64,000 bases of DNA from Bisporella sp. PMI_857 (taxonomy: Eukaryota > Ascomycota > Leotiomycetes > Helotiales > Helotiaceae): positions 1-64,000 of the forward strand of contig JAJSPD010000046.1 of NCBI GenBank assembly GCA_021307315.1, in the 5' to 3' direction. Numbering within the stretch: position 1 is the stretch's first letter; each line of letters opens with the position of its first letter. A program made the translations under genes and the position numbers. The notes under the pieces were generated by a model, which saw nothing but the letters and a program-made list of their open reading frames with translations, was not told the origin of the DNA and did no database searches. Below, piece by piece: positions 28,659 through 38,014 of this stretch.

Positions 28659-30525
28659 TAGGCTTTTAGTTCAATAAATCTCGTACAACGTAAATATTGT
28701 CCACTGTAAGCCAATAGAGCTTAAAATCACTTATACTAAGCTTTTGTTACGTCGAGTGCTCCTAAGCACACGTGACTTATATTAAGCGAGCTTTCCGAGC
28801 TTTTCGTGTATATATAGCCTGCTTTCTTCGAGCTTCTTTTTCTTTTTCAGCTATAAATTCTCGTATAATACTACCGTTGCTTTTTGTATCTGTAGATCTA
28901 CAGCGCGTGTCGTGATAGCTTCAGAAGTAACGTGATATTAAAAAGCAGTTGTCGCACGTGACTAATTTGACAAGCGTCAAAGCATCTATAGATCAAAAAA
29001 ATCGTAAAGTAAAAGCTTTAGAATTCATGAATTCCGGGTGCTTTATAGCCGGCCAATCGGCCATATATTATGCCGACCCAGCCTCGCCTAGCCACCCCCA
29101 GCCACTTCTTTTAGCTATTGGCTCGCTTAAGTACAAGGCTTCCCTGTTGCCAAGTCTCTAGCGCCGCGCTATTCGTGAACACTTTAATCGATTCCGGCGT
29201 ACGCAGTCGTACGTGTAACTGATCTAATACTTGATCTGGATCAAAAGGAACTAATCCAGTAGCTTTAAATCCACTTTGAACAGTAGAAACAGTAAAAGCT
29301 TCTTGTCGTACGGATTGATAAAGCTGTAAAAACTCGATTTTATCAATATGGTTAATGCCGACCCGCATTTGCTGTTGTACGCTTGTCCGTAAAAACGCTT
29401 CAATCCTGCAAAGCAACTAACATCCAAAGGTTGAAGAAACTGTGAAGAATGCGCAGGCATACACAATGCAATAATGCAGTGTTCTTTGCAAAATCGATCG
29501 AATTGAGCTGTAACATGACTTCCGTGGCCGTCAAGTATCAATAATCGATATGTGCCTATCGTACGATTTCGTGTGTGCACTTCGAAAACTTCTTGCAGCC
29601 AAATAAGACCTAATTCGTCCGTAGTCCACCCGTTATCACTAACTCCAAGCAACCAGGTTGTCGGCAGATTCTGATACCAACTATATTGATGCATTTGACC
29701 TTTCAATATAACTAGCGGAGGTAGTACAAAGCCTGTAGATTGGATCGACTCTATTACAGTAACCCATTCGCGATTTCCAGGCTGCACAGATACCGTACGA
29801 GAGTCTGTACCCGTAACTACTTTTGAAGTAGATATTACACCCATTTGAAACCCCGTTTCGTCGAAGTTATAAATGTCATCTTCCACAATTCCATATTTCT
29901 CAATTGTATTTCGCACAAGTCGAAACCAGCCTTGAATTACTTCAGGATCTTCGCATTTTGCTCGCTGATAATCATATTTTCGATTGTACTTCGATTTGAG
30001 CTGTGGATGTCGATTTATGAATCGTGAAACCCAGCGTTTGCCTACAGTTGGCTGCGTAGACGCGTCGCGCGTTGCTCGATCCGCAAGCAATAGATTGGCC
30101 GCATCACGTACTAATAGTTGCGTTAAGGGCATTCCACGCGTATCCATATCCAATATCCAATTAATAAGTGTCGTTTCCTCCGTTGAAGTAAGTTTGCGGT
30201 TGGCAGAAGGAATACTAGACTTTGCGGGCACTCCTTTCAGTCGAGACGTCATTGTCGATCGTGGCGCGCCGTACGCAGACGCGGCGGCCCGTAAGCTTAA
30301 AAATCGGCCCAGTCGATAGGCCTGAATGCCTAAAAGGATTCTCCCTTCTGTATTAGCCATTTTTAAGGTTGGATATTGAGCAATTGCAAATCAAAATTGA
30401 AAAAAAGTGGTGGTTGCAGGGATTGTGGCCAGGATGATGACATGGCCAGCTAACTGATCAAGTACGTTACTACTCTAGAGTAGTAGAGTAGAGTAGAGTA
30501 GATTTAGAGTAGCGTATTATTTTAC

Positions 30526-30567
30526 TAGAGTAGAGTAGAGTAGTGGCCACTACTCTACTCTACTCTA
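30526..30567. repeat. 42-bp perfect palindrome of TAGAG microsatellite
   Basis: Two arms of TAGAG repeats face each other around TGGCCA, complementary over 21 bp each side. The 60 bp to its left (from 30,468) are also TAGAG-type repeat. It lies directly between the right end of element X and the next transposase fragment, and may form a hairpin. Confidence 0.85.
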
Positions 30568-30798
30568 CTCATTTTTTACACTGGTAGAAGAAATGTCTGC
30601 AGGCGGAGTTGAAGTTCGTACGTGGGTATTAAGCCTTGAAAACACTCGTTCTAGATCAAAAAGAACGAGACCCGTAGCTGCAAAACTACTACAGACCGTA
30701 TCTACAGCCATAGATTCTTTGCGGGCCGAAACGTAGGCTGTAAGAAAGTCTGGCTTGTCAATATATGTAAGGTGCTGGAGTAGTGTGGCACAAATCAA
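30565..30798 (-). pseudogene. Fragment of a third pogo-type transposase
   Basis: 77 residues match the region after the catalytic domain of the two neighbouring transposases: HLTYIDKPDFLTAYVSARKE corresponds to NHIDKIEFLQLYQSVRQE, and FAATGLVLFDLERVFSRL to FKATGLVPFDPDQVLDQL. It is cut off on the left by the TAGAG palindrome and on the right has no catalytic part. A dead remnant. Confidence 0.7.
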
Positions 30799-31886
30799 CT
30801 CATATTGAACAAAGACTAATCTCTACCCTCTCTACTACGTCCCGAGCCCCCTACTTATACCCTCCGAACCCCTGGCGGCTCCCTTCGTGCCCATACATGC
30901 CAAGTCTCAGTGCCTTTACCGAGCCTCCTTCATTGCCCCTCAGCACGTGACATCCTGGCGCCTAACAGCTATTCATTCAACAGGCACCTACTTAGCTCAT
31001 GTCGGCTCTACTTACAAGCTATAAAAGTTGAAAAGACAGCGTTAGCTATTTACCCAACAAGCACCTACTCAGCTCATATCGGTTCTACTTGCTATAAAAG
31101 TTAAAAAAATAGCGTCAGCTATTCATTCAACAAGCACCTACTTAGCTCATGTCGGCTCTACTTACAAGCTATAAAGGTTGAAAAAACAGCGTTAGCCATT
31201 TACCCAACAAGCACCTACTCAGCTCATGTCGGTTCTACTTACTTCCTATAAAAGTTGAAAAGACAGCGTTAGCTATTCATCCAACAAGCACTTACTCAGC
31301 TCATGTCGGCTCTACTTACTTCCTATAAAAAATTAAAAAGACAGCGTTAGCCATTTATCCAACAAGCACCTACTTAGCTCATATCGGTTCTACTTACTTT
31401 CTATAAAAGTTGAAAAGACAGCGTTAGCTATTTACCCAACAAGCACTTGCTCAGCTCATGTCGGTTCTACTTACTCGCTATAAAGTTGAAAAAATAGCGT
31501 TAGCTATTTATCTAACAAGCACCTACTCAGCTTATATCGGTTCTACTTACTCGCTATAAAGTTGAAAAAACAGCGTTAGTTATTCATCCAACAAGCACCT
31601 ATTCAGCTTATGTCGGTTTTACTTACTCGCTATAAAAATTAAAAGGACAGCGTTAGCTATTCATCCAACAAGCACTTACTCAGCTCATGTCGGCTCTACT
31701 TACAATCTATAAAAGTTGAAAAGACAGTGTTAGCTATTTATCCAACAAGCACTTACTCAACTCATGTCGGCTCTACTTACGTCCTATAAAGTTGAAAGGA
31801 CAGCGTTAGCTATTTATTTAACGAGCATTTGCTCAGCTCATGTCGGCTTTACTTACTCGCTATAAAAGTTGAAAAGACAGCGTTAG

Positions 31887-32251
31887 TGTAACAAATAGAG
31901 GGCAGCAGGAGGGATTTGCAATATAACAGATAAGGATAGTGGCTAGCGATGTAATTGCAATAGTGATGAATTGATATTAGAAGTATGCTTGTAAGTCTAA
32001 CATGGAAAGGAAAACACTCAAGCTTGCTTTGTTCAGAAAGCTCTAGCTGTTCCTTATATCTTTCACTGTGCTGTAGCTGTGAGCCTGTGGCTGCTGTAGC
32101 TGTTGTAGCTGTGAGCCTGTGGCTGCTGGAGCTGCTGTAGCTGGAAGCCTGTGGCTGCTGTAGCTGTAAGCCCGTGGCTGGCCATGGGCGGAGCGTGCCG
32201 CTTGCAGCCCTGAAAGTACTACAGCTGAAAACCCTTCGGCTGACTGTTACA
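31887..32251. mobile_element. Solo LTR 1 in the minisatellite
   Basis: 365 bp, TGTAACAAATAG...GACTGTTACA, flanked by GTTAG at 31882-31886 and 32252-32256. Inside are imperfect short repeats of GTAGCTGTGAGCCTGTGGCT type. The TG...CA inverted ends with a 5-bp duplication mark a solo LTR left after recombination between the two LTRs of a retrotransposon. Confidence 0.85.
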
Positions 32252-32524
32252 GTTAGCTATTTATTTAACAAGCACTCACTCAGCTCATGTCGGTTTTACT
32301 TACTTCCTATAAAAGTTGAAAAAACAGCGTCAGCTATTCATCCAACAAGCACTTATTTAGCTCATGTCGGTTTTACTTACTTGCTATAAAAGTTGAAAGA
32401 ACAGCGTTAGCTATTCATCTAACAAGCACTTATTTAGCTCATGTCGGTTTTACTTACTTCCTATAAAAGTTGAAAAGACAGCGTTAGCTATTCATCCAAC
32501 AAGCACTTACTCAACTCATGTCGG

Positions 32525-32784
32525 TGTAACAACCGGTATGCCCAAGGTGCGGCACGAAGGTCATGGCACAGGAGCAAGGGATGGCGATCAGGGTATGAGG
32601 GGTTTCAGAGCCGATACGGGGGAGAGTTGGAGTCGCCTACATAAAGGGCCTGCTCCCACTCTCTACCGTGGTTCCTCATGTTTTTGTATCCTTCGTAGGT
32701 AGACCTATAAGGCAATCACTATCAGCCTATTGTACGCACTCCCATATGCCTCTATTCTAGCCCGTGATTCCTTGCGTCGTTACA
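32525..32784. mobile_element. Solo LTR 2 in the minisatellite
   Basis: 260 bp, TGTAACAACCGG...GTCGTTACA, flanked by GTCGG at 32520-32524 and 32785-32789. It is unlike LTR 1 beyond the first bases, so it comes from another retrotransposon family. Confidence 0.85.
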
Positions 32785-33602
32785 GTCGGCTCTACTTACT
32801 TCCTATAAAAATCGAAAGGACAGCGTTAGCTATTTATTTAACAAGCACTTACTTAGCTTATGTTGGTTTTACTTACAACCTATAAAAGTTGAAAGGACAG
32901 CGTTAGCTATTCATCCAACAAGCACTTATTTAGCTCATGTCGGTTTTACTTACTTGCTATTAAAGTTGAAAAGACAGCGTTAGCTATTTATTCAACAAGC
33001 ACCTACTCAGCTTATATCGGTTCTACTTACAAGCTATAAAAGTTGAAAAAAGAGCGTTAGTCATTCATCCAACAAGCATCTACTCAGCTCATGTCGGCTC
33101 TACTTACTCGCTATAAAGTTGAAAGGACAGCGTTAGCCATTTACCCAACAAGCACTTACTCAGCTCATGTCGGCTCTACTTACGTCCTATAAAGTTGAAA
33201 GGACAGCGTTAGCTATTTATTTAACGAGCATTTGCTCAGCTCATGTCGGTTTTACTTACTCGCTATAAAAGTTGAAAAAACAGCGTTAGCTATTTATCCA
33301 ACAAGAACTTACTCAGCTCATGTCGGCTCTACTTACGTCCTATAAAGTTGAAAGGACAGCGTTAGCTATTTATTTAACGAGCATTTGCTCAGCTCATGTC
33401 GGTTTTACTTACTCGCTATAAAAGTTGAAAAAACAGCGTTAGCTATTTATCCAACAAGAACTTACTCAGCTCATGTCGGCTCTACTTACTTCCTATAAAA
33501 ATAGAGAGGACAGCGTTAGCTATTTATCCAACAAGCACCTACTTAGCTCATATCGGTTCTACTTACTTTCTATAAAAGTTGAAAAGACAGCGTTAGCTAT
33601 TT

Positions 33603-33953
33603 TGTTACGCGCATCGCTAACAGGACTTGTGCCTTAGGGGCCTGAGGCTCGGTAAGCTTGGCTTACACAGAGAACCCCTGGGGCAAGAAGGTCACGTGAT
33701 GGATCATGGCTCATGAATGATCCATGATCCAACGGATCATTGTTCTGCAATGATCCAACCCCACGAAGCCCTATATAAGTAGATAGCTTTCCCAGTAGAT
33801 AGGAGCTTCGTGCTCAACTCAAATAGTATTCTTCAGTAGCATACTTGTTATTGGGATCTAGTCTTATATGTGATATACCTACTTCTCTCCAGACCAACAA
33901 CCCTCGGACCAAGATCTTCTATCTATATTGGATCGGCCAATAGGACCGTAACA
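33603..33953. mobile_element. Solo LTR 3 in the minisatellite
   Basis: 351 bp, TGTTACGCGC...ACCGTAACA, flanked by TATTT at 33598-33602 and 33954-33958. It includes overlapping ATGATCCA/GGATCAT inverted words and a TATATAAG box near 33,772 that could be its promoter. Distinct from LTRs 1 and 2. Confidence 0.85.
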
Positions 33954-35975
33954 TATTTACCCAACAAGCACCTACTCAGCTCATATCGGTTCTACTTACT
34001 TCCTATAAAAGTTAAAAAAAATAGCGTCAGCTATTCATTCAACAAGCACCTACTTAGCTCATGTCGACTCTACTTACAGCCTATAAAAGTTGAAAAAACA
34101 GCGTTAGCCATTTATCCAACAAGCACTTACTCAGCTTATATCGGTCCTACTTACTTCCTATAAAAGTTGAAAAGACAGCGTTAGCCATTCATCCAACAAG
34201 CACTTATTCAGTTCATGTCGGTTCTACTTACTTCCTATAAAAGTTGAAAAAACAGCGTTAACCATTTATCCAACAAGCACCTACTCAGCTTATATCGGTT
34301 TTACTTACTCGCTATAAAAGTTGAAAAGACGGCGTTAGTTATTCATCCAACAAGCACCTACTCAGCTTATGTCGGTTTTACTTACTCGCTATAAAAATTA
34401 AAAGGACAGCGTCAGCTATTCATCCAACAAGCACTTACTCAGCTCATGCCGGCTCTACTTACTCGCTATAAAGTTGAAAAGACAGCGTTAGCTATTTATC
34501 TAACAAGCACTTACTCAGCTCATGTCGGCTCTACTTACTTGCTATAAAAATTAAAAAACAGCGTTAGCCATTTATTTAACAAGCACTTACTTAGCTTATG
34601 TCGGTTTTACTTACAACCTATAAAAGTTGAAAAAACAGCGTTAGCTATTCATCCAATAAGCACTTATTTAGCTCATGTCGGTTTTACTTACTTGCTATAA
34701 AAGTTGAAAGGACAGCGTTAGCTATTCATCCAACAAGCACTTACTCAGCTCATGTCGGTTTTACTTACTCGCTATAAAAGTTGAAAAGACAGCGTTAGCC
34801 ATTTATCCAACAAGCACTTACTCAGCTCATGTCGGCTCTACTTACTTCCTATAAAAATCGAAAGAACAGCGTCAGCTATTTATCCAACAAGCACTTACTC
34901 AGCTCATATCGGTTCTACTTACTTGCTATAAAAGTTGAAAAGACAGCGTTAGCTATCTATCCAACAAGCACCTACTCAGCTCATATCGGTTCTACTTACT
35001 TGCTATAAAAGTTAAAAAAATAGCGTCAGCTATTCATTCAACAAGTACCTACTTAGCTCATGTCGGCTCTACTTACAACCTATAAAAGTTGAAAAAACAG
35101 CGTTAGCTATTCATCCAACAAGCACCTACTCAGCCTATATCGGTCCTACTTACTTCCTATAAAAGTTGAAAAGACAGCGTTAGTCATTCATCCAACAAGC
35201 ACTTATTCAGCTCATGTCGGTTCTACTTACTTGCTATAAAAGTTGAAAAAATAGCGTTAGCTATTTATCTAACAAGCACCTACTCAGCTCATATCGGCTC
35301 TACTTACAATCTATGAAAGTTGAAAAAACAGCGTTAGTTATTCATCCAACAAGCACCTATTCAGCTTATATCGGTTTTACTTACTCGCTATAAAAATTAA
35401 AAGGACAGCGTCAGCTATCCATCCAACAAGCACTTACTTAGCTCATGTCGGCTCTACTTACTCGCTATAAAGTTGAAAGGACAGCGTTAGCCATTTATCC
35501 AACAAGCATTTGCTCAGCTCATGTCGGTTTTACTTACTCGCTATAAAAGTTGAAAGGACAGCTTTAGCTATTCATCCAACAAGCACTTACTTAGCTTATG
35601 TCGGTTTTACTTACAAGCTATAAAAGTTGAAAAGACAGCGTTAGCTATTCATCCAACAAGCACTTACTCAGCTCATGTCGGTTTTACTTACACGCTATAA
35701 AAGTTGAAAAGACAGCGTTAGTTATTTATCCAACAAGCACTTACTCAGCTCATGTCGGCTCTACTTGCTTCCTATAAAAATCGAAAGGACAGCGTTAGCT
35801 ATTTATCCAACAATGACTTACTCAGCTCATGTCGGCTCTACTTACTTCCTATAAAAGTTGAAAGGACAGCGTTAGCTATTCATCCAACAAGCACCTACTC
35901 AGCTCATGTCGGCTCTACTTACTTGCTATAAAAGTTGAAAAGACAGCGTCAGCCATTCATCCAATAGATATATAC

Positions 35976-37435
35976 TTAGCCTCTTACTTGAGTCTCGCAA
36001 AAATAGCGGATTCTACGAAATACATCCTGTTCCACGCTCCTCTTCTTTTCCTGTTGTTGGGACCCTAAGTGGTTCGAAGCATCAACCGCACGGCCTACCT
36101 CGTGCCATGTGTCGTCTCGTAGCTCAGCGATGTGCTTCGTATCAACTATATCGAATAAGAGTTTGCAATTGAAGCTATTTAGAAGAACCCTTCCTTTAGC
36201 ATAGCGCACAGCAAGGGTATTGGATGACACACCATTCAGTCATGCCTTGCTGTAAGTTGGAGTCGTTGATTATAGTGTCGCATCTCGGACAAATTCGTGA
36301 GACTGTGCCTTTTGCTCTAGAAGCAAGTTGAAAAAGTACGATCATCGCTACTCTTGCCCCGGCCGTTACTTTAAGATGCCAGTTGTCAGCTGAAATAGTA
36401 GTCATTCCGGCAGCGTCTTCCAGTTGATATTCTCTCTTGGCAACTTTGTCATGCCCGGGCATACCCTCAAATAATATCTCAAGGTGTCGTTGGAATTTCT
36501 GCATAACTGTCAGCCGCTATCATGCTCTGAGGATATTATACCTTTCCCGACTTACTTCCTTCGAGGTACAAAACTCTCGGGGGAGCTCGATCGAACGTCC
36601 AAGAGCATCTTCGAAAAAGACTGGCTGGCCCTTGCTCAATTTATCATTAATTTGTGGAGGAAGCATGTTGTAGACGGACTTGAGGAGATCGAACATAGCC
36701 ATCATCGTGACTTCGGTCTTGCGTGTGACAAGCGTAATTTCGGCAGTGCTTTTCTCGACCCGAGATAGAGACGAACTAGACAGAGACATTTAGTCAGTGA
36801 AATGACGGTATACCAGAGACTGTCTTCAATAGAACGGTTCCACACTTACTACGGAAGAAATGTTCCGTACACCTGCAATCTCGACAGATGACACTGCAAA
36901 CCTCTTTCGAGCTTCTGGACATCCTCTTTCCGAAAGATGGCCCACGATACTTTCCTCCAGGCCTTCTCCAATCTCTTCACGCTTGTTTTCCGTCCACGGG
37001 AACGCGATATTACCGTCTGCGCCTCCTCAAATTCCAGTGCTTTGTCGGACGGAAGGAAGCTCGCTGTATATTTGTATGTGTTGTCCAGAAATGCATTTAG
37101 GAGGTCCCTGCAACCGTCCATCTCGTACACGAGTCCGTTGATAAGTGATACTTCGTGAAGCTCGAAATTCGAGTCATCCTGGGTGAACTTTTCTAGGGCA
37201 TCCTTTATCGCGTTGGTGCAACTGTATAACGATCTGAGAGTGGAGACGAAAGATCGATAATCTGTGGCCGCCCCTTTAGGCTCACTGATCGCTTGAATGA
37301 TATCGTACACAAGCTTTCCCACCTACAAAGCGCGCGGTTAGCTTGAAAGACGGCTTTTCGGAGAAACTAGTATAGTGTGGAGCGGAGACCTACCGCGATG
37401 AAGTCACCAACCGAGAAACCAAATGGAACTGTCAT
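35976..37435 (-). CDS. Protein with fungal N-terminal helical domain and ubiquitin-like domain
   Basis: Exon 1 (37435-37394) gives MTVPFGFSVGDFIA, then an intron with GTAGGT donor and TAG acceptor; exon 2 from 37322 continues in phase (VGKLVYDIIQAISEP). A GTAAGT donor near 36,850 and a CTAG acceptor near 36,775 join exon 3 (SSLSRVEKSTAEITLV). The FGFSVGDFIA start is the usual beginning of a fungal family with a helical N-terminal region and a ubiquitin-like domain (from recall); the latter fits FFEDALGRSIELPREFCTS and LEILFEGMPGHDKVA, then CPRCD. The junction near 36,520 is not solved: frames change without a convincing intron, and the last 85 codons (36230-35976) again need a frame change. 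The gene ends against the minisatellite. Function unknown; possibly partly broken. Confidence 0.55.
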
Positions 37436-37989
37436 TTCTTGCCCTCACCACGATGCGCAACACAAAGAATGAGCTCAATATCTCGCAGGTACCCAGATAG
37501 TGCGATGAATGTAGTTGTTGTCGCGGCTGGATGGATGAGTTGTTTCCGCCAAGTTCGATGGTGGCTGACCCGTACCAGCCACACCCACAGGAAAGACTAA
37601 GCCACATGTGGCGGAACCCAGTCTCTGGGGAACGCCACTTGATTATATGTAAATTATCCGTATTCTACGACAGCGATCTCTGAGCCTGCTTTGTACACGA
37701 GTGTCACATAGAATATAAGGTGTATTAATCAGATTGCAAAAAGTGGTCACTTTTGCATGATAACGAGCCACCAGTACAGTACTATCCGCTACCGATGTTT
37801 GACGCCTGACTTAGTTCGGTAAGGTGACTGCTAAGAGATCTGTTTCTGAGGCGGGGCAAAATCTCAGCTGCGCAGTTGGAGGGGAAGCCGATTTTGCAAG
37901 CGACTGTATGCCACGCGGTACCTTTTACCAATTCTGCAAGCGACTGTATCATCTCGGAATTCGCCTTCTACTGTACTATTGTAACACTT
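37436..37989. other. Gap between the ubiquitin-like gene and the LINE
   Basis: No gene recognised. The right half (from about 37,820) may be 5' untranslated sequence of the LINE; it holds two copies of TCTGCAAGCGACTGTAT-like sequence near 37,890 and 37,935. Confidence 0.35.
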
Positions 37990-38014
37990 TGTGGATTCGA
38001 AGAGAGCATATAGA

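Larger units (their letters stand above)
26331..29195. mobile_element. Element Y: long terminal inverted repeats, 8-bp target duplication, family uncertain
   Basis: Both ends carry an 87-bp inverted repeat starting GGAATCGATTAAAGTG with one mismatch seen, and a second, more diverged pair of inverted blocks further in (about 26,550-26,700 with 28,750-28,930; shared words include TCACGACACGCG and GCAGGCTATATATACACGA). It is flanked by GGCGTACG at 26323-26330 and 29196-29203. Apart from the pogo element inserted in it, no gene is present (about 1.0 kb of its own sequence). An 8-bp duplication would fit hAT, but the termini are not CAG-type and the repeats are long as in Mutator-like elements. 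Non-autonomous; its mover is unknown. Confidence 0.75.
25863..30360 (-). pseudogene. Transposase of element X, interrupted by element Y and a frameshift
   Basis: The N-terminal part (30360 to 29204) has the Psq-type helix-turn-helix, the CENP-B-type domain and the DDE residues: NFDETGF, LLILDGHGSH and LQPLDVSCF. Near 29,370 the frame shifts by one base (LKRFYGQA continues as QQQMRVGINHIDK in the next frame). The coding sequence breaks at RLRTP where element Y entered and resumes at 26322 with TPTPLPTTEPVTAW, running to a C-terminal CCHC knuckle (CSICKSLEHTARTC) and stop at 25863. First and second parts join with the duplicated GGCGTACG. Inactive as it stands; related to, but clearly different from, the transposase at 26896-28560. 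Confidence 0.8.
25731..30467 (-). mobile_element. Outer pogo-type DNA transposon (element X), split by a nested insertion
   Basis: Ends are inverted repeats of about 85 bp beginning ACGTACTTGATYAGTTAGCT and continuing through GGCCATGTCATCATCCTGG; flanking TA dinucleotides at 25729-25730 and 30468-30469 are the target duplication usual for Tc1/mariner/pogo elements. Without the nested 2,865-bp element Y and its extra 8 bp, X is 1,864 bp long, nearly the size of the intact pogo element inside. The transposase lies on the minus strand in two parts either side of Y. Confidence 0.85.
30968..35975. repeat. Minisatellite, about 52 copies of a 77-bp unit
   Basis: The unit runs GTTAGCTATTCATCCAACAA, GCACTTACTCAGCTCATGTC, GGCTCTACTTACTTCCTATA, AAAGTTGAAAAGACAGC, with frequent variants at a few positions (YTCTAC/TTTTAC; the four bases before CTATAAA). 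Four blocks (about 30,978-31,886; 32,252-32,524; 32,785-33,602; 33,954-35,970) total roughly 4.0 kb and are separated only by solo LTRs; removing each LTR and one target duplication rejoins the unit in phase. The unit length is not a multiple of three, so the short open frames in it are chance. A 153-bp pair of units at 33184-33336 is repeated at once (33337-33489), identical by eye. Confidence 0.95.

Noticed and set aside
29105..29203. Natural C-terminus of the X transposase (ESIKVFTNSAALETW...)
   Set aside because: The same sequence occurs inverted at 26331, so it is the end of element Y; the true C-terminus is left of 26322.
30910..34163. Short proteins encoded in the minisatellite
   Set aside because: The 77-bp unit changes frame each copy, and the peptides are just translated repeat.
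30968..35975. CRISPR array
   Set aside because: Units are contiguous 77-bp repeats with no unique spacers, in a fungal context.
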